Below are positions 33,437-44,244 of a DNA stretch of 64,000 nt, piece after piece; position 1 is the stretch's first letter, and each line of letters opens with the position of its first letter. The position numbers were made by a program, and so were the translations under genes. Under the pieces are notes generated by a model. It searched no databases. It saw only the letters and a list, made by a program, of their open reading frames with translations, and was not told where the DNA came from. Source of the DNA: Cycas panzhihuaensis (taxonomy: Eukaryota; Cycadophyta); assembly GCA_023213395.1 (NCBI GenBank), contig CM041465.1:35471741-35535740 (forward strand), read 5' to 3'.

Positions 33437-34011
33437 TGTGGAAAATGGGCATTAGGCCACATTAGTCCCAAGATCATAAATACATGCACAATACTTCAAA
33501 TGTATGAAAGCATAAAAGCATAAAGAACACAAACTGAAAATAGGAGCAAGAGAAAATGATACCCAATATGTGGAGTTGGAATTGGTCCAACCTCCCAAGA
33601 AGAAACAGTTTGATTAGCAAACTGATAGCACAACAATACAGCTCCAACTCTCCTTATGAGACAATGAGGAGAGGTCTCTTTATATAGAGTGAAATGAGAG
33701 ACCTAAGGCCTTGGATGTTTGACAAGTGTCAAACATCCAAGATACATGACTTGGATCATGAGCAAAAGTGCTTGGATCCTCACCTAAGGCCTTGGATGTT
33801 TGACAAGTGTCAAACATCCAAGATACATCACTTGGATTACTCAAAAAGGTGCATGAGGGTCCATTGACCCTTTAGTGACAACGTTGTGTCACTAGAAAGA
33901 ATGTGGTGTGCACTTTATCACTTAAGTGATAAGTCACCCCTAAAGTAAAAGTGCATATATTACATGAAAATGAAAGTACATTATCTTAACATGTAAACAT
34001 AAGGTTTAACA
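33437..34011 (-). repeat. 3' LTR of D
   Basis: It has TG...CA ends and its partner is at 40031-40599. It contains an internal 81-bp tandem duplication (33701-33781 and from 33782) that doubles the ggatgtttgacaagtgtcaa hairpin. Confidence 0.94.
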
Positions 34012-34023
34012 CCCCCTTCATTT
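34012..34023 (-). other. Polypurine tract of D
   Basis: The complement reads atgaagggggt directly before the LTR start. Confidence 0.8.
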
Positions 34024-37000
34024 ACAATGTTAAGCCGGACACCAAGACCATCTCTAAATTTTACAAATTTGTCTCTACCAAGTGGCTTGGTAAAGATATC
34101 TGCCGTCTGTTGTTCCGGTTGGTCGATATTGAAGTGTAATCTCACCACCGTGTACATGCTCCCGATGAAATGGTGGTGAACTTCAATATGCTTGGTCCGT
34201 ATGCGTGGAAAATGCGATTCTTTGTTAGCTTGAGAACACTCTAATTGTCACAATGAAGGTCGGTCATTGCTGCTGAAATCCAAGCTCACCAAGAATCAAG
34301 CCGGATAGCCTCACAAGTCACCGACCGCAGCCTTTGTATTCTCGCCGGTGGAGGACAAGGTAACATTTGGTTGCTTTTGCAACTCCATGAAACAATTTGA
34401 ACCAAGGGTAAACAAGAACCGAGGTAGATTTCCGCTATCCCGGCATCCGCCTAATCGAATCGAGAACCCTCCAAAGTGAAGTTCTCCTTATGTACATACT
34501 CAAGTCCAAGCCGCAATGTTCCTTTGATATACTTGAGAATGCGTTTCTCGCATTCCAGGTATCCGATTGGGTTGAGACATGTAACGAGCAAATCCCAACC
34601 GCAAATGAAATGTCCGGCGAGTGTTGGTGAGATATATCAAGTTACCAATCAACTGCCGATAGAGAGTGTGATCTGCTGGTTCGACTTCCTCATTGAGAGA
34701 AAGCTTGGTGCCGCTCTCCATGGGTGTAGGCGTTGTCTTGCGATTGTGCATCCCGAATCTCTCGCAAGATGTCCCAAGAATATTTTGCTTGGGAAATGAA
34801 GATATAGCACCGTTGCCGCCATACCTCAAAGCCTAGAAAGTAATGGAGAAGTCCAAGATCACCATCTCAAAACTTCTCTTCAAATCATCTTGGAGAACAT
34901 TGATGAGCTTAGTGTCATCACCGTGATCACTAAGTCATCTACATACAAGGCAATATAAATGACATGGTGATGTTCATGTTTGATGTACAAGTTTGGATCA
35001 GATGTGGATAGATGAAACCCATGTCTCAAAAAGTATTCATCGATTTTTGCGTACCATGCCCTAGGAGCTTGTTTCAAGCCATACAAAGCCTTCTTGAGGC
35101 GACATACTAAATGCTCCTTGCCTTGTTCCTTGTAACCAGGAGGTTGCTCCAAGTATACCTCCTCTTGAAGATCACCGTTGAGGAAGGCGCTCTTCACGTC
35201 CATCTGATATACGGCCCATTTGCATTGTGCAGCTAAGGCCAAGAGAAGTCTGATGGTGTTCATGTTTGCTACAGGTGCAAAGGTCTCCTCGTAATCAATT
35301 CCTTCTATTTGTTTAAACCCCTTTGCCACAAATCTTGCTTTATGTCGCTTGAGTGTCCCATCAGAATGGAATTTGGTCTTGTAGACCCATTTACAACTGA
35401 TTGCCTGTTTGTGTGGAGGCAATTCGACCAAGTCCCAAGTACCATTCTTGTGAATGGATTGAATCTCCTCATCCATGGCAGCTTTCCAACTATCACTTTG
35501 TGAAGCCTCCGAAAGGTAGTAGGCTCATCAATAGAAAGCACTTCAGCCATAAGTGCAAAGTTTGTTTGCTGCCGATACTTTGATGGACGTTTGCCTTCAA
35601 TGATATGACCATCCTATACCGTTTGAGTGTACCACTTAGGTAACCACGTAATGATGTGGCATGAACCTCAATATCTTACGGTCTAAGTGTAGGAGCGGCA
35701 GAAGATGAAGTGGAAGGTTCAAGTGGAGCGTATGAAGATGAAGTAGACAGTGCATGAAGGTGCGAGATGAAGAACACGGTGTAAGATTGAGGGAAGGAAG
35801 TCCTCAACAATCTTTTTCCCTTTGTCAATGGGGGGTTGGATTGATGCCATATCCAACTCTTTTTTATCATCCTCAACAAAGATTACATCTCTTGAGAGAT
35901 GCATTTTTCTCCCAACTGGATCATACAACTTGTAGGCTTTGCTATGGATTGCATATCCTACAAAGATGCATTTAACGCTATGTTTGTCCAACTTAGTTCT
36001 TTGTTGATCTGGTATGTGCATATACGCAGTACACCCGAATGTCCTCAAATGGTTGATAGTTGGCTTCTTTCCGCACCATGCCTCCTCGTGTGATATTGAT
36101 GATCATTGCTAGGACTTGATTGGCCACATAGGCAAAGTAAGAAATGCTTCGCCCAAGAAGCTCTTGGAAGCCCTTTGCATGCATCATTGTTACGGCTTTA
36201 TTAGCCAATGTTCTATTCATCCTCCGGAGACTCCATTTTGTTGAGGAGTATGAGGAGTCGTGAGTTGCCTCCAATTCCATTATCCTTGCAAAATTGGTTG
36301 AATTCATTTGAAGTGAATTCACCTCCATTATCCGACCTTAATGTGCCAATTGAGTAGCCGATTCATTTTCTACTTCCGCCTTGAACTCTTTGAACTTGGA
36401 GAAGGCTTCGATTTCGCTTTAGGAAGTAGACCCAGACTTTGTGAGAGAAGTCATCAATAAAAGATATGTAGTACAATGCTCCTCCAAAGGAGTGGGTGGA
36501 CATGGGTCCACACAAGTCTGAGTGAACTAATTGCAAAGGATAAGATGCACGCCATGCTTTGCCTTTAGGAAAAGGCAGTCGATGTTGTGTCCCCATTATG
36601 CAAGCTTCGCAAAGACATTTTGAACCATACATCTTTGGAAGCCCATACACCATGCGTTTGTATGTCATACGCTCAGATTGTCTAGGCTTAAATGTCCTAG
36701 ACGTTGATGCCATAATGAATTTTGACAAAGATGTGGAACCAAAGTAAGCAGAATTAAGAGTAATATTATTGGCATCCAACTTGTAAAGACCTTGATCCTC
36801 ATAGGCTACAGCTATGATCTGATCATCTTTGTCACAAATAATACATTTCCCATTTTTAAATAGTACGCTCATGTGTTGCTTGTTCATCCGCTAACAGAGA
36901 GCGATTCTTCTCCATAGAAGGAATGAAGTAGGCATCACTTGGGAAATGATGAGGAAGGATTTTGAGGAGAATGAAAAGGAGCTATGGTGCCTATTCCCGA

Positions 37001-38126
37001 AACCTCAATCGATTCAAGATTTCCAAAGGTCACTAAATGACCTTTACCTTCCTTGATGTTGCATAGGAGTTCTTCACTCCGCCATATGTCGAGTAGCTCG
37101 AATCGACAATCCAAGTGTTGTCAACCTTGGATGATTGGTATGCACAAAGTAGTTTGTCGTCATTGGCAACCGATTATAATGGCGTTGGTAGCCACTTCTT
37201 TGACCCTCCTTGTGGACCTCCTCGATAGGCACCTCGATTTGGTCGAGGGGAAATTCTTGATTTGACTGTTGGAACCTTTGTTGAAACCGATGTCGTGGGC
37301 CGTTGTCTTTGACCACATGGCTGCCGTCTTTGACCCCGTGGTCACGCCGCCTTTTGAAGATCTGCTTCCTTCTTTCTCGCACTCAGTGCAATGTGGCGGG
37401 AATGCCACAATAATGGCATACGACATTGGATTTGGAAGATCCAATGTTCATATTTCCAAACCGCTTTGTGAATGCGCTTTTGGATTTTGATTTGTCTTGG
37501 CCCTCGCCGTGAAAGCACCGATGTAGATGGTTCTTCATTATCCTTAGCATAAATTTGTTCTTCTTGAAGCAATAAGCTTTCAAGTTGATTGATATCATCC
37601 CCTTAGTGAACCATCTCGTAGTTGATGATATAAAGCCATTGTAGTCCTTTGGCAATGCCTTTGTGATGGAGGCTATGATTTCATCTCTTGTAGCCGACTA
37701 CCTAAAGTAGTTAATTCATTACAAACCTCCTTAATGAGAGGACATGAATGCCGACATTGGCCTTACAAATTTGATGGAGTATAATTTAGCTTTTATCATC
37801 AAAATGCGAGCTTCATCTCACTTTTCATACAAAGAGGACAAGGTGTCCCATGCTTCTTTAGAAGATAGTGCGTATAATATTTTGGTCTACATGTATGTCC
37901 ACAACCATACGAATGAAAGCCAAGGCAATTTCGCCTTTGGCCTCCCATGCAAAGAACAAGTTGAACATCCACAGTGCGGGTTGATTATCATTAACCACAA
38001 GTGTAGGATTGGGATTCTTCCGTAAACATATCCCAGAACTCATTCATTATCAAGAGATTTTTGTGATTCTTTTCCATTCTTGATAATTTGATTGCCCCAC
38101 GACCTTATGGTACAAGCATTAAGCAT
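34024..38126 (-). pseudogene. Copia D gag-pol, many frameshifts
   Basis: The gag ATG (MLNACTI) is at 38126 on the - strand. The gag core continues to MPKDYNGFISSTT (37655) and a damaged knuckle CHYCGIP near 37410. Protease flank is near 37000, integrase near 35990-36880 (CLCEACIMGTQHRLPF; ALYYISFIDDFSHKVWVYF) and a largely intact RT segment lies at 34880-35476 with YVDD at 34934-34945. RNase H follows to 34040 in pieces. The frame changes every few hundred bases, mostly through short deletions relative to E. Confidence 0.9.
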
Positions 38127-40017
38127 ATTTATGGCAGCCATCTTTCCACTTGAGTAACACTTGAAGCTAGCAGATAACTTGGAGACTTCAAAGGCTTCGT
38201 CGCTTAAAACCCACCTTCAAACAACACCACTAGTCCTAATCTTACAAGAAGATCCAACAACCAATGGGGTGAAGAGAGGTCGAGGACTCTGGCTAATGAG
38301 GTGGAGGACCAAGTTAAATCTAGGACAAGGCAGGTAGGGTTGATCTGCATGGACGTACCATGCTTTCCCTGGGATTCACAGCCCCAATAACACCCTTTTC
38401 GAACCTCATTTCCCTCAAGCAACCTTAATTGTCATGCACTGACCGTACGGTCGGTTGGTCCCCTAGGGAATGCACCAAGCTTAAGGTTAATTTAGAGGCA
38501 AGGTTTGAACCTTTTTCGAGCCTCTCCAACAGATTGTAAGTTCACTTTTAAACAAGTGTAAGTGAATCTTCTTACTTGGATATTTTTATGCCTTTTTGGC
38601 TTACAAAGAATGAGCACAAAATGATTTCAAGTGCTTTATGATCCAACCGAGGTGCTATGTATGCTTGAGTACAATGAAAAGTACTTTGAGTACTTAAAAA
38701 GGATGTAAGGAACCTTTGATGACAAAGAAAAGAGGTTCCTTTTAAGCTCCAAAATCGATGAAATGATGAAATGTACTCAAGAAATTGCTCCAAAGTCCAA
38801 CACAAACTCCACAGTGTTGAGACTTAAAATGTCTCAACAATCCAACAAGAAAAAGTGATATTATTACTTTTCACAATGAGCCTTCCTTTTGAATCAAGAA
38901 GGTCAAGGTCACCATGCAAGGTGCCAAAAACTGAAGTTAGGTGGTAATTTTCTTCACCTTTACAATGAAAATATTCCTCTTGATCACAATAATTAAGCCC
39001 AATGATGCTTTAATAGCATGAAAGTGTGAAAGAAAAGCTTAAAACAGTAAGTACACAAGTACTTTTTGAGAATCAAGAGTGCCAATGTAAAAAAAACTTT
39101 AAGTAGGCCCAGCTATAAAGACTTAAAATCTTTTTTAAAATTCCCCCCCCCTTAAGAAATTAAAAAAAAAATCTCCTAAAACTTTAAAAGAAGAATTGAT
39201 TCACATGAGAGAAAAAAGGCATTTTGTTAAAAAAAATGCTATTAAGAGATTGTTTTTCAATGCTAAGCTATCGGTGAGTAGTCGAGCCGAGTCTGTCTTC
39301 AAATCTTGTTGGCCGAGTCGGACGAATGGCCGATCGGGCGACTAGTGAATGGCGATCTGCCGATGTGGCGACTGGCTGCGATGGCGTGATGATGTGGCGA
39401 GATGTGGCGATGTGAGGGCCGATGTGGCGATCTTTGTCTTGGCAAAGGCTTAGTTGGCGCTGGCATGGCGACTCAATGCTTAGTTGGCAGCTAGACAGTG
39501 ATGGGATTAAATGCTTAGCTGGAATGGAAATGAATCTTGTTGATCGAGTTATGAGGCAATAAAAGCCTGATACCTGAGGCAGTTAATGATTTGAGGACAA
39601 TGTGAAGTTGTCAATGTGATGGTCGATTGAGATGGGGCTATGACCGATGATGAGGAATGCCGATTTCTTAGTTTGAAGAGTGTCGATTCAGCTTGACTAA
39701 TGGCGGCCTTGATTAATGTTGAGCGGAGCCCGATTGGATCTTCAAAGAGCATTTGGACAATGAAATGAATGCTCCAATGTGACGATGCTTGTTGATGGCG
39801 ACCAAGGAGCGATCTTGGTAGGCGGTGATTCGCGAGGAAGTGCAATCTTCTGCAAGACGATAGAATGCCGAGATGACCGAGTGAGGAGCAAGGTGGCGAG
39901 CAACAGCTGAAATCGAGGCGATTTGGCCTTCCTTCTGGCGATGAGGAATGCCGGCTTGGCGACCTCCAAACAACAAATGATGAGAGATAAAAGAAGTGCT
40001 TAAACAGAGACCTTAAG
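38127..40017 (-). other. Leader of D
   Basis: The part near the gag (38200-38500) carries the leader block conserved in C, E and K. The part at 39260-39990 is unlike the other leaders: CpG-rich with recurring gatgtggcga and cgat motifs (39340-39440). An apparent 165-codon open frame here on the - strand runs into the LTR and is not credible as a gene. Confidence 0.75.
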
Positions 40018-40028
40018 GCTCGATACCA
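40018..40028 (-). other. Primer binding site of D (one base deleted)
   Basis: The complement reads TGGTATCGAGC, the initiator tRNA-Met site with one A missing. Confidence 0.8.
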
Positions 40029-40030
40029 AA

Positions 40031-40599
40031 TGTGGAAAATGGGCATTAGGCCACATTAGTCCCAAGATCATAAATACATGCACAATACTTCAAATGTATG
40101 AAAGCATGAAAGCATAAAGAACACAAACTGAAAATAGGAGCAAGAGAAAATGATACCCAATATGTGGAGTTGGAATTGGTCCAACCTCCCAAGAAGAAAA
40201 CAGCTTGATTAAACCGATAGCACAACAATACAGCCCAACTCTCCTTATGAGACAATGAGGAGAGGTCTCTTTATAGAGTGAAATGAGAGATTAAGGCCTT
40301 GGATGTTTGACAAGTGTCAAACATCCAAGATACATGACTTGGATCATGAGCAAAAGTGCTTGGATCCTCACCTAAGGCCTTGGATGTTTGACAAGTGTCA
40401 AACATCCAAGATACATCACTTGGATTACTCAAAAAGGTGCATGAGGGTCCATTGACCCTTTAGTGACAACGTTGTCACTAGAAAGAATGTGGGTGTGCAC
40501 TTTATCACTTAAGTGATAAGTCACCCCTAAAGTAAAAGTGCATATATTACATGAAAAATAAAAGTACATTAACTTAACATTTAAACATAATGTTTAACA
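40031..40599 (-). repeat. 5' LTR of D
   Basis: The partner is at 33437-34011. The family TATATAA box is reduced by a two-base deletion (complement ctctataaag). Confidence 0.94.
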
Positions 40600-40604
40600 T
40601 AATC

Positions 40605-40902
40605 GAGTACACATAATGGAGACTCTTAAAACTATACGTACCACAGGCACGTATAAGACAAAATTCCGCAAAACGACAAATCATTACATACCTGCGAGCA
40701 TTCTCGTGCAGTACGCAGAGCAGAACGGACTCCGGAAAATTCGCTAGACATCCGTACAGCACAGAACGCAAAGACTTCGCTCCGGTACGCATCTCAGTAC
40801 GCAGAGACACAAAAATGGCAAGCGTTCCTCAAAGGTACGTACGTAGGGTTCCAATTTGTACGCTTAGGTTTTCTTTCTTATCTCTGGGACTCCACAGCTA
40901 GT
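40605..40902 (+). other. G spacer after D
   Basis: Non-coding continuation of the GTACG-rich spacer of G, for example actatacgtacc and agtacgcagag, leading to the extra reading frame. Confidence 0.65.
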
Positions 40903-41982
40903 ATGAGGACAGCAGGGTGCCAGGAGGCTTATATACCAAAGCTCAAGCAGGAGCTACAAGCTCTACCAGCTCCATTCCAGGCCAGGGTGAAACAAGCAGG
41001 TTGGGGAGACTACATTTCATCAGAACCCAATGTACTATGACCCTGAACTCATGGACCAAATCCTAATGGCCCTGAAGGAGGACAGCAGGAAGGCCAAAAT
41101 GGACGCAGACATAGTCCATACCATTACCAGACTTCCCAAGGAAGGAGAGGTTCCACTGGGAACAAAAAGGTCAGAAGTGGACCAGGAAATGTGGTTGAGA
41201 GAATTATGCCAACCCAACACTCAGATTATGTCCCATGATCCGTAGCAGACATCATGGATGCCAGACTTGATGGTGGCCAAAGTGATCAATTCCAGGTTTT
41301 TGTCCAAACGGAAGTACACCTACATTTAGGGAGGCATGATGCAGGTGTTGTTGAAAATCCGAGACGGGGAAAACATGAATTGGTCTGAATTCTTGGCGGA
41401 AAACATGAGGCAGCAGCTAAAGGAGATTAGGACACACCCATTCCGCCATCCTTCGTTGCTTTTGGCAATTCTATTCTACCAGTGTCCAAAGGTGCAGCTA
41501 ACCAGGACCACTATTTCTCTGCGGATCCAATCATCAAACAGTGGGCAGCAGAATTTCCAGACACAGTGAACAATCTGGAAGCAAAGAGGAAAGTACAAAA
41601 ACCGATGCAAAAGGTACTTACCTGGCTACAGAAAACACCAGGAACACCCATTCCTCATCGGACAAAACAAGCTATCCATCGACGAGGAAAGAGGAAGAAG
41701 GGAGAAGAAGAATCAGAAGAGGAGGAAGAAGAAGCAGAAGCATCCTGGGAAGAATGGGAAGACTTCCCACAGGCAATGGAGGCAGGGGAACCTTCAGCGC
41801 CTCCTACACCACAGGGCAAAGCGGGACCTATAATTCAAATGATTCAGGACATGGAGGAAGGGTATAAAGCTGAGATAGCTGCCCTTCAGGACAAAATAAA
41901 AGAGAAGGATGCTATTATTGCCACCCTGACACAGATAAATGAGGAGATTTTAGGAGGACAGAGGCAGCAGGAGCCGCCTTGA
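40903..41982 (+). pseudogene. Gypsy G extra 3' frame, coiled-coil protein of unknown function
   Basis: A putative protein of about 360 residues lies between integrase and the 3' LTR. The ATG at 40903 gives MRTAGCQEAYIPKLKQELQA. After a shift near 41030 comes a helical domain with EDSRKAKMDADIVHTITRLP, WLRELC and NMNWSEFLAENMRQQLKEI, then LLLAILFYQCP. After another shift near 41480 come basic (RRGKRKKG) and acidic (EEESEEEEEEAEA) stretches and a C-terminal coiled coil ending in DKIKEKDAIIATLTQINEEI. It has no signal peptide or clear transmembrane segment, so it does not look like an envelope. I do not recognise the family. Confidence 0.7.
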
Positions 41983-42076
41983 GACAGAGCGAGGGAGGGA
42001 TACCCCGAAATTTTGAAAATTTTGGAGTTTTGTTGAGCAAGGATGCTTAAACCCATAACTGTTGACCCAGGATAGA

Positions 42077-42918
42077 TGTTGGAGTCTAAAATGATCCTAT
42101 GACTGTGAGAGGACCAGAGGTAGGTCAAGTAACTTGAGTTGTGCAGGTACGGACCGTACGAAGGTATGCACGAGGCAAAATGGCAAAGAAATCGGCATTC
42201 TGGGTACGTATGACAGGTACGTACCTGGAATGGGTACGCATGACAGATACGTACCAACGGCGGAACGGAACCGAGCAGAAGCGGTACGCATGACTCAAAG
42301 GGACCAGTGAAGACCTGTTGAGCTGCCAAACGTACATACAGACGTACGGATACAAAGGATAATTAATTAAGTGCCTAAACAAGTGATTAAGGGAAAAGGT
42401 ACGTATGACTGAAGGGGTACGATTATGACAGGCAGTCATAACCCTTCAGCCAAAAGGTACCAACATGAGTACTTAAGGAGGTACGCATGAATCACCAGGT
42501 TAGGGTGAGAGCCGATTATCACGGTTACGCAAAGGTGCGGGAGCCAGCACGTATGTTAGCCAATTGGAGCAGCACTATATGATAAGTACCATCTGGGTAC
42601 GCATATGTAATAGAAGGACTGTATGCTGCTGAAATGCTTAGGAATGCATTCCAGCCTCTGTATAAATTGATTGGATTACTTAATAAAAGGAAGAGTTACG
42701 TGGAAAATAGTGTATTCTTTGTATTGTGATGATGAATTGCTAAGTATGTATTGATTTTTGTACTGCTGTGTACCATTCTGTGAAGTATATGTGAATTATA
42801 TGTGGAATATATGTGAATGACCATGTTGATGATCTCGAACTAGACTATAGCGCTGTGTAACCTTGACAAGTGAACAGGGGTATCTTGTAAGTGTAATAAG
42901 ACACCCCAGAAGTCAACA
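42077..42918 (+). repeat. 3' LTR of G
   Basis: The partner is at 25205-26047. There is no good polypurine tract directly before it; the nearest purine-rich run (gagcgagggaggga) ends near 42000, some 75 bp upstream. Confidence 0.95.
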
Positions 42919-43678
42919 AGGATATGGCCAAACCCTCTATAGATGGCACAAAATATCACCAATTGGTAGGAAGTTTCATCTATTTGACTCATACTAGGCC
43001 AGATATCGCATATGCTATTGGATTGGTTTCCCACTATATGCAAAATCCTCAGGAGCCTCATTTAGTTGCAGCGAAATAGATTCTGAAGTATTTAAAGGGA
43101 ACAATCAATCTTGGCCTCGAATACCGTCGAGGTGAAACAATAAGGTTGCATGGCTACACAGATGATAATTATGGAGGAGACTCTGATGATCGAAAATCTG
43201 CTGTTGGATACCTATTTGGTGTTGGTAATGGTTTCATTTTGTGGCAGTCGAAGAAGAAGCAGACAATGGTGCTATCTTCTACAAAGGTTTAATATTAAGG
43301 ACTCAGTGCTTGTGCGAAGGAAGCAGTATGGTTGCAAGGTCTCTTGGAGTTTCTAATGGACATCTGCTTATCTTTGTTGATAATCAGAATACCATTCACC
43401 TGTTAAAGAATCTACAGTTTCATGCCCGTATGAAGCATATCGAGATTTAGTGCCACTACATTCATGAACAGATCAAGTCAGGGAAGCTACAGGTTGACTA
43501 TTGTGGGAGTGAATTCCAACTTACGAACGTGTTCACCAAGCCAGTCACTGAAGATCATTCCACGAAGATGCGTACTAGACTAGGACTCACCAATGTTATC
43601 CTTGAGGGGGGAATGTATCGACAAGGATAAAGAAGTTGTAGGATAGTCCCAACCTTTGTGATAACACAACAGTTGCAG
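42919..43678 (+). pseudogene. Copia B pol, second part (RT end, RNase H)
   Basis: This continues the frame broken by G: HQLVGSFIYLTHTRPDIAYA near 42957, then a stop, ILKYLKGTINLGLEYRRGE, DRKSAVGYLFGVGNGFI, VLSSTK, and a broken YYDN-like and HARMKHIE-like end near 43420. It ends around 43615 (ILEGGM). The first five bases repeat the TSD aggat. E interrupts the following untranslated tail at 43678. Confidence 0.9.
43674..43678 (+). other. TSD of E, left copy
   Basis: tgcag is repeated at 51134-51138. Confidence 0.93.
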
Positions 43679-44230
43679 TGTTAAACCTTATGTTTACATG
43701 TTAAGATAATGTAGTTTAATTTTTATGTAATATGTGAACTTTTGTACTTTAGGGGTGACTTATCACTTAAGTGATAAAGTGCACACCCACATTCTTTCTA
43801 GTGACACAACGTTGTCACTAAAGGGTCAAATGGACCCTCATGCATTTTTGCTCACATGAGAGCCCAAAAGGACACATGTCCTACATGCAAGGCAGGTATC
43901 TTGGATGTTTGACACTTGTCAAACATCCAAGGCCTTAGGTCTCTCATTTCACTCTATATAATGAGACCTCTCCTCATTGTCTAATAAAAGAGTTGGAGTC
44001 AGATTGTTATGTCGGTTTGCTAATCAAAGCTGTTCATTCTTTGGAGGTTGGACCAATTCCAACTCCACATATTGGGTATCATTTTCTCTTGCTCCTTCAT
44101 TTGTGCTTTGTCTCTTTGCTCTCTATTTTCCTTGAGATTATTATACTTGTTTGTATTTGTGCAATTAGAACTAGAGTGATCCTAGTTTCTAGATCTTAGG
44201 ACTGTTGAGGCCATCTAGCCTCTTTTCACA
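43679..44230 (+). repeat. 5' LTR of E
   Basis: TGTTAAACC to CTTTTCACA; partner 50582-51133. It contains the palindrome ttatcacttaagtgataa and the 32-nt hairpin starting cttggatgtttgaca. Confidence 0.96.
43955..43961 (+). promoter_or_regulatory. TATA box of E 5' LTR
   Basis: TATATAA lies downstream of the palindromes, at the conserved family position. Confidence 0.65.
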
Positions 44231-44232
44231 TT

Positions 44233-44244
44233 TGGTATCAGAGC
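44233..44244 (+). other. Primer binding site of E
   Basis: TGGTATCAGAGC is a perfect match to the plant initiator tRNA-Met primer site, two bases after the LTR. Confidence 0.95.

Larger units (their letters stand above)
33437..40599 (-). mobile_element. Copia element D (family alpha), inserted in G
   Basis: LTRs of 575 and 569 bp and TSD taatc define a 7.2 kb element reading right to left. Substitutions between the LTRs are few, so it is the youngest of the nest. Yet its LTRs and coding region carry many one- to four-base deletions, and its gag-pol is the most frame-shifted of the family. Confidence 0.94.
25205..42918 (+). mobile_element. Gypsy element G with extra reading frames
   Basis: LTRs of 843 and 842 bp, a tRNA-Glu primer site and TSD aggat define the element. 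Without D it is about 10.5 kb. The order is LTR, gag, four CCHC knuckles, protease, an extra gag-like frame, RT, RNase H, integrase, a repeat-rich spacer, an extra coiled-coil frame, LTR. Integrase after RNase H places it in Ty3/Gypsy. No chromodomain was seen. LTR divergence is about 5% by eye, mostly transitions. Confidence 0.94.

Noticed and set aside
39143-39152. C-run in the D leader as a second polypurine tract
   Set aside because: It is in the leader, with no LTR start beside it; simple homopolymer drift next to A-runs is enough.
39549-40046. 165-codon open frame on the - strand in the D leader
   Set aside because: It spans the LTR end, the primer site and low-complexity leader; D has known short deletions, and no motif is visible.
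40903-41982. Envelope gene in G
   Set aside because: No signal peptide, glycosylation-rich ectodomain or transmembrane anchor is visible; the protein is charged with a coiled coil.
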